Of a stretch of 15,187 nt of DNA, positions 7,206-12,368 are shown piece by piece (the first letter of the stretch is position 1; every line of letters begins with the position of its first letter). Below the pieces are notes generated by a model. The model was given only the letters and a program-made list of their open reading frames with translations, was not told the DNA's origin and did not search any database. The stretch is taken from positions 1 to 15,187 of the forward strand of contig JAHCKJ010000022.1 of the NCBI GenBank assembly GCA_026125835.1. Reading direction: 5' to 3'. Source of the stretch: Sphingopyxis sp. Its GTDB lineage: Bacteria > Pseudomonadota > Alphaproteobacteria > Sphingomonadales > Sphingomonadaceae. Made by a program: the position numbers and the translations under genes.

Positions 7206-7221
7206 TTGACGTAAACGTCAA
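7206..7221. promoter_or_regulatory. palindromic operator candidate TTGACGTAAACGTCAA
   Basis: A perfect inverted repeat with 7-base arms TTGACGT and ACGTCAA around AA lies between the divergent dehydrogenase operon (start 7154) and the nitronate-monooxygenase-like gene (start 7286). A second, overlapping dyad GACGTT/AACGTC and a further GACG-N3-CGTC at 7242-7252 repeat the same half-site. As I recall it, the form resembles operators of MerR/TetR-type regulators of branched-chain and fatty acyl-CoA genes (for example LiuR-like sites). No such regulator gene is in the window. Confidence 0.55.
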
Positions 7222-7285
7222 GTCAATTCCGGCGCGGCGGCGACGTAGCGTCATGTGCCGCGACCGAAACGGGGAAGGACAGGCG

Positions 7286-8266
7286 ATGGCTTTCAAGACA
7301 CGCATCACCGACATGCTGGGGATCGAACATCCGATCGTGCAGGGCGGCATGCAGAGCGTCGGCTATGCCGAACTGGCGAGCGCAGTTTCGAACGCTGGCG
7401 GGCTGGGCATCATCACGGCGCTGACGCAACCCAGCCCCGAGGCGCTGCGCGACGAAATCGAGCGCTGCCGCGCGATGACCGACAAGCCGTTCGGGGTGAA
7501 CATGACCGTCTTTCCGACGATCAATGCCCCCGATTACAAGGCCTATGCGCAGGCGATCATCGATGGCGGGGTCAAGATTGTCGAGACCGCGGGCACGCAG
7601 GCGGTGCGTGAAATCTGGGAGATGCTGAAACCGCATGGCGTCACCATCCTCCACAAATGCACCGCGGTGCGCCACGCGCTGTCGGCCGAGCGCGCGGGCT
7701 GTGACATCATCTCGATCGACGGGTTCGAATGCGCGGGCCATCCCGGCGAGGACGATATTCCGGGACTGATCCTGATCCCCGCCGCCGCCGACAAGGTGAA
7801 GATCCCGATGCTGGCGTCGGGCGGCTTCGGCGACGGGCGCGGGCTTGTCGCGGCGCTGGCGCTCGGCGCCGAGGGGATCAATATGGGCACACGCTTTTGC
7901 GCGACGGTCGAAGCGCCGATCCACGACAATGTGAAGCAAGCCTATATCGACAATGACGAGCGTGGCAGCTTCCTGATCTTCCGCAGCCTCAAGAACACGG
8001 CGCGCGTTGGAAAGAGCGCGGTGAGCGAAGAGGTGGTGCGCCGTCTCGCCCAGCCCAATGCGACCTTTGCCGATGTCGCCGAACTGGTGAACGGCAAGGC
8101 GGGGCGCGAACTGCTCGAAACCGGCGACCTCAGCAAAGGCGTGTTCTGGGCGGGCATGGTGCAGGGGCTGATCCACGACATCCCGACGTGCCAGCAACTG
8201 ATCGACCGCATCATCGCCGAGGCCGACGCGATCGTCGACCAGCGGCTGGCATCGATGCGGCGTTAG
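7286..8266 (+). CDS. nitronate monooxygenase (2-nitropropane dioxygenase) family FMN protein
   Basis: This 326-residue TIM-barrel flavoprotein opens with TDMLGIEHPIVQGGMQSVG, the standard start of the family. The phosphate-binding segments ASGGFGDGRG (177-186) and GINMGTRF (197-204) would hold FMN. His152 lies in FECAGHPGEDDI, at the place of the catalytic His of class I nitronate monooxygenases, although the usual EAGGH reads ECAGH. The family oxidises alkyl nitronates, but many members are uncharacterised and some act as CoA-ester oxidoreductases (IpdC in steroid ring degradation is annotated this way). It is divergent from the beta-oxidation operon and precedes a flavin reductase fusion by 109 bases. 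ATG at 7286 is chosen over an in-frame start at 7253 because GGGGAAGGA precedes it and family members begin near MAFKTRI. Family sure, substrate unknown. Confidence 0.9.
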   Translation: MAFKTRITDMLGIEHPIVQGGMQSVGYAELASAVSNAGGLGIITALTQPSPEALRDEIERCRAMTDKPFGVNMTVFPTINAPDYKAYAQAIIDGGVKIVETAGTQAVREIWEMLKPHGVTILHKCTAVRHALSAERAGCDIISIDGFECAGHPGEDDIPGLILIPAAADKVKIPMLASGGFGDGRGLVAALALGAEGINMGTRFCATVEAPIHDNVKQAYIDNDERGSFLIFRSLKNTARVGKSAVSEEVVRRLAQPNATFADVAELVNGKAGRELLETGDLSKGVFWAGMVQGLIHDIPTCQQLIDRIIAEADAIVDQRLASMRR

Positions 8267-8375
8267 GCCGATATGCTGGCGCGCCGCGGGCGCTTTCGGT
8301 ATGATCCGATTCTTCGCAATCTGATCATTTCGTTGCCCACGGCGTTATCGCCCGCCGGTGCGCCAGGGGGGATGT

Positions 8376-9467
8376 TTGAGCCTCATCGAATATAAGGGTT
8401 TTGGCGGCGTCCCGCTGGCCGCCGACGTGCTGGGGGACGACAATGACCCGGCGGTGCTGCTGATCCCCGACGTCGACCAGCCGCGCGGCGCGTGGCGCGC
8501 GGTCGCCGAAGCCTTGGTGCTGTCGGGGCGACGGGTGGTCAATCTCGACCTGCGCGCGCCCGGCGGCGTCGACCAGCTCGCCGCCCATGTCGAAGATTTG
8601 CGCCTCGTCCTCGCGCAAATGGGGTCGCGCCCGGTGGTGGTGGCTGCGCGCCACGGCGGCTGGATCGCGACCCGCGCGCTGGCGAACGACGGCATCTTGC
8701 TGGCGGGCGGGCTGGTGCTGGTCGATATGCCCGACGATGCTGATGCGGTCGCGGAGGGCATTGCGGCGCGTCAGGCGCTGCCGACGCTCGTTGTGCGTGG
8801 CGGCTTTGCTGCCGCGCAGAGCCGCACCGCAACCGATGCGTTCGCTGCGGCGCTGCCGATCGGCGAACAGGCCGACATCGACGATAGCGATCTGGCGCTA
8901 GACACCGACCGGACCGAGGCGCTGCTGGGCCAGCTGCTCGAATTTCTCGAACGCCGCCAGCCGCGCGAGGCGACCGAGTTTCAGGCGGGTTCGGACCCGC
9001 GCACGCTGCGCGATGCGATGGGCTGCTTTGCTACCGGCGTTACCATCGTCACGGCGGTCGACGCCGAAGGCACCCCGGTTGGGCTAACCGCGAACAGCTT
9101 CACGTCCGTGTCGCTCGACCCGCCGCTGTTGCTCGTGTGCATCGCCAATTCTTCGGGGACGGCGCCCGCGCTGCGCGAGGCGGGGCATTTCGGGGTCAAT
9201 GTCCTCCAGATCGGACAGCAGCCGGCGTCGAACCGCTTTGCCACGCGCGGCGAGGATCGTTTCGCCAACCTGCCGTGGGCGCCGGGACAGACCGGTGTCC
9301 CGCTGCTCGGCAGCTCGCTGGTGTCATTCGAATGCCAGCGCGAATCGCTGCACGAGGCGGGCGATCATTTCATCCTCGTCGGCCGCGTGGTGCGCGCGCA
9401 GTTCGAACCGCACCGCGATCCCTTGCTCTATTTCCGCGGCAAATACCGGCGGCTTCACTTCGCCTGA
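8376..9467 (+). CDS. fusion of degenerate alpha/beta-hydrolase domain and flavin reductase domain
   Basis: This 363-residue protein has two parts. Residues 1-195 look like an alpha/beta-hydrolase (PAVLLIPDVDQPRGAW, RRVVNLDLRAPGG, a central VVVAARHGGWIA). The nucleophile elbow that should read GxSxGG reads AARHGG (90-95), so Arg92 replaces Ser, and no catalytic His is seen near the end of the domain. Residues 205-363 are a complete flavin reductase-like domain: LRDAMGCFATGVTIVT, GLTANSFTSVSLDPPLLLV (236-254), GDHFILVGRV and DPLLYFRGKYRRL. That domain binds FMN/FAD and usually reduces flavin with NAD(P)H for a partner monooxygenase (as HsaB or HpaC do). The neighbouring FMN protein is a possible partner. 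TTG at 8376 is preferred because AGGGGGGA precedes it. An in-frame GTG at 8358 has no ribosome site. Confidence 0.85.
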   Translation: MSLIEYKGFGGVPLAADVLGDDNDPAVLLIPDVDQPRGAWRAVAEALVLSGRRVVNLDLRAPGGVDQLAAHVEDLRLVLAQMGSRPVVVAARHGGWIATRALANDGILLAGGLVLVDMPDDADAVAEGIAARQALPTLVVRGGFAAAQSRTATDAFAAALPIGEQADIDDSDLALDTDRTEALLGQLLEFLERRQPREATEFQAGSDPRTLRDAMGCFATGVTIVTAVDAEGTPVGLTANSFTSVSLDPPLLLVCIANSSGTAPALREAGHFGVNVLQIGQQPASNRFATRGEDRFANLPWAPGQTGVPLLGSSLVSFECQRESLHEAGDHFILVGRVVRAQFEPHRDPLLYFRGKYRRLHFA

Positions 9468-9493
9468 GCTTGATGGTCGGACCGGACGGTCGA

Positions 9494-9584
9494 TGGCGGA
9501 GCGGGAGGGATTCGAACCCTCGATGGGCTTTTGACCCATACTCACTTTCCAGGCGAGCGCCTTCGACCACTCGGCCACCGCTCC
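9494..9584 (-). tRNA. tRNA-Ser(GGA)
   Basis: On the minus strand a class II tRNA folds with acceptor GGAGCGG (from 9584) pairing CCGCTCC, discriminator G and an encoded CCA (9496-9494). The anticodon arm CTCGC-CTGGAAA-GTGAG gives anticodon GGA. A long variable arm (TATGGG/CCCAT-type) and the T arm GAGGG-TTCGAAT-CCCTC are present. Total length is 91 bases, normal for tRNA-Ser. It lies between convergent and divergent neighbours with no att-like duplication seen. Confidence 0.97.
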
Positions 9585-9601
9585 GCATGCTTGGAACGCG
9601 C

Positions 9602-9630
9602 GCCCTAGTCGCTGGGCGGGGCTTTCGCAA
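9602..9630 (-). promoter_or_regulatory. probable tRNA-Ser promoter
   Basis: On the minus strand TTGCGA (9630-9625) and TAGGGC (9607-9602) are separated by 17 bases and followed by a GC-rich discriminator. The tRNA 5' end is 17 bases downstream. The -10 is poor, so this is a spacing-based call. Confidence 0.35.
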
Positions 9631-9657
9631 GTCGGTTGAGCATGGCACACAGGCGGC

Positions 9658-10665
9658 ATGAAACATCTGCTTCTGGCCGCCGCCGCTGCCGCTTCGCTCG
9701 CCCTTCCGGTCACCGCGCAGGAACCCGCGCCGATCCCGTCGCCCGGCGAGATTGCGGCGGCGGCGCCCGCGAGCGACTGGATCGCGATCGCGCCGTCCGA
9801 CCTGCTGGTGATGGACCTCGCGCCCGACGCGAAAGGCCAGCCGCGCCGCGTTGTGATCCAGCTGATGCCCGCGCCGTTCAGCCAGGGGTGGATCGGCAAT
9901 ATCCGCAAGCTCGCCGCCGCGCATTGGTGGGACGGGACGAGCGTCAACCGGGTGCAGGACAATTATGTCGCGCAATGGGGCGATGCGACGGAGAAGAAGG
10001 CGCTGCCGGAGGGGTTGGTGACCGTGCCGGAGAGCGACTACCAAGTTTCGGAACCTGCCCAATCGATGCCGATCATTGAAACCTTTTACCGCAACAGGGA
10101 ACGGTTGAAGGCGCTGGTCAAACAGCAGCGCGGCGGGAAGCCGCTCGTTATCTATGCTCCCGATATGCGGGCGAAGATCGATCCCTATTCTGATTTTCAG
10201 GGGTTTGCCGGTGGATGGCCATTTGCCGGTGGCAACGGTGTCTGGCCCGTCCATTGTTACGGCATGGTCGGCGTAGGCCGTAATCTGTCACCCGATACCG
10301 GCACGGGGGCGGAGCTTTATACCGTCATCGGCCATGCCCCGCGCCATCTCGACCAGAACATAGCTCTTGTCGGTCGCGTGATTAGCGGGATCGAGCATCT
10401 GTCGAGCCTGCCGCGCGGCACTGGCCCGCTGGGCTTTTATGAATTGGAAGCCGAGCGCGTACCGATCGCCTCGGTCCGTATCGCTACCGAATTACCCGAA
10501 GCCAACCAGCCGCGCTTCGAATATCTGTCGACCGAGAGCGACAGCTTCGCGCGCTATGCCGACGCCCGCGCCAATCGCCGCGATCCGTTTTTCATCAAGC
10601 CGGCGGGCGGGGCTGACATCTGCAATATCCCGGTGCCGGTGCGCGCGGGCGGTGAGGCGAAATGA
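9658..10665 (+). CDS. exported cyclophilin-type peptidyl-prolyl isomerase with insertion
   Basis: This 335-residue protein starts with a signal peptide (MKHLLLAAAAAASLALPVTA, likely cleaved after Ala20), so it probably acts in the periplasm on folding proteins. Cyclophilin blocks are visible: LLVMDLAP with VVIQLMPAPF (strand pair), WWDGTSVNRVQDNYVAQWGD (90-109), where Arg98 matches the catalytic Arg of cyclophilins, then HCYGMVGVGRNLSPDTGTGAEL and APRHLDQNIALVGRVISGIEHL. Between residues 110 and 230 there is an insertion absent from 165-residue cyclophilins. The middle of the gene (about 10030-10520) uses codons less GC-biased than its ends (AGG, CCT, CAA, ATT, GGA appear), which hints at a mosaic. 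The start has only a weak AGGCGG. Upstream lies the divergent tRNA-Ser. Prolyl isomerase activity is inferred from the fold. Confidence 0.85.
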   Translation: MKHLLLAAAAAASLALPVTAQEPAPIPSPGEIAAAAPASDWIAIAPSDLLVMDLAPDAKGQPRRVVIQLMPAPFSQGWIGNIRKLAAAHWWDGTSVNRVQDNYVAQWGDATEKKALPEGLVTVPESDYQVSEPAQSMPIIETFYRNRERLKALVKQQRGGKPLVIYAPDMRAKIDPYSDFQGFAGGWPFAGGNGVWPVHCYGMVGVGRNLSPDTGTGAELYTVIGHAPRHLDQNIALVGRVISGIEHLSSLPRGTGPLGFYELEAERVPIASVRIATELPEANQPRFEYLSTESDSFARYADARANRRDPFFIKPAGGADICNIPVPVRAGGEAK

Positions 10666-10687
10666 TGTTGGTGCATGATCGATAGGC

Positions 10688-10708
10688 GCCTTTCGACAGT
10701 CGCAGGGC
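10688..10708. repeat. degenerate copy of a common sphingomonad intergenic repeat (tentative)
   Basis: Read on the minus strand the element is GCCCTGCGACTGTCGAAAGGC. From memory, sphingomonad genomes carry many copies of a short dyad close to GCCCTGAGCTTGTCGAAGGGC, and this matches most positions. An internal perfect dyad CGAC-T-GTCG is present. Only one copy is seen in this window, so the call rests on recollection. Confidence 0.35.
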
Positions 10709-10712
10709 TACG

Positions 10713-11030
10713 GTGACGGAGCGCTTCACCGTCACCGCCCCGCTTTGGCGCTGGCAGTCCGCGACCGCCCCCGCGTCGTGGTTTTTCGTCACCATTACCG
10801 GCGACGCCGCCGACGGCATCCGGATCGCGGCGCTCGGCGGCCAGTGGCTCAACGGCCGCAAGGGATTCGGTTCGGCGCGGGTCGATGTGACGATCGGCGC
10901 GACAAGCTGGCAGACATCGGTGTTCCCGCACAAGGAAAGCGGTGGTTGGCTGCTCCCCGTCAAGGCCGCGGTCCGCAAGGCGGAGGGACTGGCCGAGGGT
11001 GACGATGTGACGGTGACCGTCAGTCTTTAG
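10713..11030 (+). CDS. DUF1905 domain-containing protein
   Basis: This 105-residue protein matches the small DUF1905 family throughout. Telling segments are ASWFFVTI, a GFGSARVDVTIGATSWQTSVFP stretch (50-71) and GWLLPVKAAVRKAEGLAEGDDVTVTVSL at the C-terminus. The family is predicted to form a beta-rich domain. Its biochemical role is not established, and some members are fused to bacteriocin-protection (YdeI/OmpD-like) domains, absent here. It starts with GTG, with AGGG five to six bases upstream, right beside a repeat-like element. Its 3' end overlaps the convergent small gene by 11 bases. No signal peptide or membrane segment is visible, so it is probably cytoplasmic. Confidence 0.85.
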   Translation: MTERFTVTAPLWRWQSATAPASWFFVTITGDAADGIRIAALGGQWLNGRKGFGSARVDVTIGATSWQTSVFPHKESGGWLLPVKAAVRKAEGLAEGDDVTVTVSL

Positions 11031-11160
11031 GTGGCATCTCGGCCTTGGCATCGCGCGCCTGCGCCTTGCGTTTACGCAGGTTATCGCGCAGCGCTTCCGC
11101 CAGACGGCGTTCGCGTTCGATGTCGGCGGGGGACGGCGTTTTGCTCACCTTCACGGCCAT
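11020..11160 (-). CDS. small basic hypothetical protein (46 aa)
   Basis: This frame, too short for usual cut-offs, runs from ATG at 11160 to TGA at 11020. It reads MAVKVSKTPSPADIERERRL, then an Arg/Lys/Ala-rich amphipathic stretch (ALRDNLRKRKAQAR) and ends EMPPKD. Codons are strongly GC-ending like those of its neighbours, with no rare codons in the helix part, which supports real coding. It would be a soluble, highly charged, probably helical peptide of unknown function. An in-frame GTG two codons downstream is an alternative start; no good Shine-Dalgarno is seen for either. Its tail overlaps the DUF1905 gene end. Confidence 0.55.
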   Translation of the reverse strand: MAVKVSKTPSPADIERERRLAEALRDNLRKRKAQARDAKAEMPPKD

Positions 11161-11195
11161 GCCCGCGAAATTGTCCCATCGTCAAGCCTCGCACC

Positions 11196-11224
11196 TTGAC
11201 AGGCGCGGGGCACCCCGCCATAGG
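11196..11224 (+). promoter_or_regulatory. probable tRNA-Thr promoter
   Basis: A perfect TTGACA (11196-11201) is followed after 17 bases by CATAGG (11219-11224) and a GC-rich discriminator CCGCGCC, as in growth-rate controlled stable RNA promoters. The tRNA begins 43 bases after the -10. The spacer holds a 14-base dyad GCGGGG-CA-CCCCGC (11205-11218). Confidence 0.5.
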
Positions 11225-11266
11225 CCGCGCCTGCCCACCGAACAGAGGTTCGCCGGGCGCCCGGTT

Positions 11267-11341
11267 GCTGCTGTAGCTCAGTGGTAGAGCGCGTCATTGG
11301 TAATGACGAGGTCGACAGTTCAATCCTGTCCAGCAGCACCA
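11267..11341 (+). tRNA. tRNA-Thr(GGT)
   Basis: The cloverleaf is complete: acceptor GCTGCTG with CAGCAGC, discriminator A and encoded CCA (11339-11341). The D arm is GCTC-AGTGGTA-GAGC. The anticodon arm CGTCA-TTGGTAA-TGACG gives anticodon GGT. The T arm is ACAG-containing with TTCAATC loop. Length is 75 bases. Its 3' end lies only 6 bases from the stop codon of the convergent LysR-type gene. Confidence 0.97.
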
Positions 11342-11347
11342 TTATCC

Positions 11348-12226
11348 CTAAATCTTCGCCCCCAGCAGCCAGTCGTGGAACAGCTTTACGGCGGGCTGGC
11401 GCAGCGCACGCGGGCGGCAGACGAACCAGTAGCTGTACGGGCTGTCGACGTCGAAATCGAACAGGCGGATCAGGCGCGGATCGTGGGCGTCGTCGAAATG
11501 ATGGCCGTGCATGAAGGCGATGCCGATGCCCTGCGCCGCCGCTTCCAGCATCAACGGTCCCGAATCGAAATAATCGATCCCCGCAGGCTCCAGATAGGGC
11601 ATGCCGATCGCCTTGCGCCATTCGGTAAAGGTTTCGGGCATTTCGCGGTGAAGCAGCACCGTCATGCGCTGCAATTGCTCGGGCACGGTAATCGCGCGAT
11701 CACCGTCGGTCAGCGTCCGCGCGGCGATCGGAAAGACCTTGTCCTGGTCGAGCCGTGCGGCGTACAGCGCCGGGTCGATCGAGCGGGCGAGGGCGATCGC
11801 GGCGTCGATCCCGTCGCCCAGCCTCGCTTCGGCATGCGACATGGTGTCGATGTCGATGTGCAGTTCCGGATGTTCGCGGCGCAATTCGGGGAGGCGCGGA
11901 AACAAGCGCTGCTGCGCGAACAGCGGCAGCACGTTGAGGTGGAGGCGCAGGGCGGCTTCGGGGCTGCCGACACGGCCGATCACGCCGCGCAATTCGTCGA
12001 GGATCGGGGCGAGCTGTTCCTGTAGCGCGCGCCCCGCTTCGGTCAGGCTGAGGCCGTGATGATGGCGGTTGAACAGCGGGCGCCCGACGGCATGTTCGAG
12101 CGTCTGGACGCGCCGCGACAGCGCCGGCATCGAAAGCCCCAGTTCGATCGCGGCCGCCTTGACCGTGCCGTGGCGCGCGACCTCGAGAAAGGCCTCCATG
12201 CTGCTGAGGGGAGGAAGGCGGGGCAT
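11348..12226 (-). CDS. LysR-type transcriptional regulator
   Basis: This 292-residue protein has the LysR plan. An N-terminal winged helix-turn-helix (about 5-64: SSMEAFLEVARHGTVKAAAI, LGLSMPALSRRVQTLEHAVG, PLFNRHHHGLSLTEAG) is followed by a linker helix and a two-lobed effector domain (LHLNVLPLFAQQRLFPRLPE to the C-terminus). The segment GPLMLEAAAQGIGIAFMHGHHF resembles GcvA-like members. The effector is unknown. The frame is open well upstream, but ATG at 12226 gives the normal LysR length and domain start. No clear Shine-Dalgarno precedes it, and a GTG three codons upstream is possible. It is divergent from the Cdc48-like ATPase gene, the classical layout for a LysR regulator and its target, so that gene, itself or both may be controlled through the palindrome in between. 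Confidence 0.92.
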   Translation of the reverse strand: MPRLPPLSSMEAFLEVARHGTVKAAAIELGLSMPALSRRVQTLEHAVGRPLFNRHHHGLSLTEAGRALQEQLAPILDELRGVIGRVGSPEAALRLHLNVLPLFAQQRLFPRLPELRREHPELHIDIDTMSHAEARLGDGIDAAIALARSIDPALYAARLDQDKVFPIAARTLTDGDRAITVPEQLQRMTVLLHREMPETFTEWRKAIGMPYLEPAGIDYFDSGPLMLEAAAQGIGIAFMHGHHFDDAHDPRLIRLFDFDVDSPYSYWFVCRPRALRQPAVKLFHDWLLGAKI

Positions 12227-12263
12227 ATCGGACACCGATGATACATGCCGCGGCGCGACTTGC

Positions 12264-12275
12264 CACAAATTTGTG
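12264..12275. promoter_or_regulatory. palindrome CACAAATTTGTG, candidate operator
   Basis: A perfect 12-base palindrome lies in the 142-base gap between the divergent LysR-type and Cdc48-like genes, 38 bases from the LysR start. It is AT-rich inside an otherwise GC-rich region. It does not itself match the classic T-N11-A box, so binding by the adjacent LysR protein is a guess. Confidence 0.4.
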
Positions 12276-12307
12276 CAGTGCGTCAAAGCGCCGAGGCGGC
12301 AGAGGGG

Positions 12308-12336
12308 TCGCAAATCGGGAACGACCGCCCTATCTT
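12308..12336 (+). promoter_or_regulatory. possible promoter of the Cdc48-like gene
   Basis: TCGCAA (12308-12313) and TATCTT (12331-12336) are 17 bases apart and stand about 33 bases before the TTG start, with GAGGGAG as ribosome site in between. The -35 is poor. Confidence 0.3.
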
Positions 12337-12368
12337 TCGCATTCTGACCTTTTTGAGGGAGATGCGCC

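Noticed and set aside
6120..7214. Plus-strand open frame of 364 codons opposite the first dehydrogenase
   Set aside because: Antisense shadow; the minus-strand frame has clear acyl-CoA dehydrogenase motifs and good operon spacing.
7223..8197. Minus-strand frame of 324 codons opposite the nitronate monooxygenase-like gene
   Set aside because: No domain motifs, Arg/His/Asp-rich composition typical of antisense frames in GC-rich coding DNA.
8267..8375. Possible intrinsic terminator (GGCGC...GCGCT) after the nitronate monooxygenase-like gene
   Set aside because: The stem is short with a wobble end and no U-run; it is indistinguishable from ordinary GC-rich sequence.
9494..11341. The two tRNA genes as attachment sites of a mobile island
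   Set aside because: Both tRNAs are complete, no integrase or duplicated tRNA 3' end is seen, and the genes between look like core genes of the same composition.
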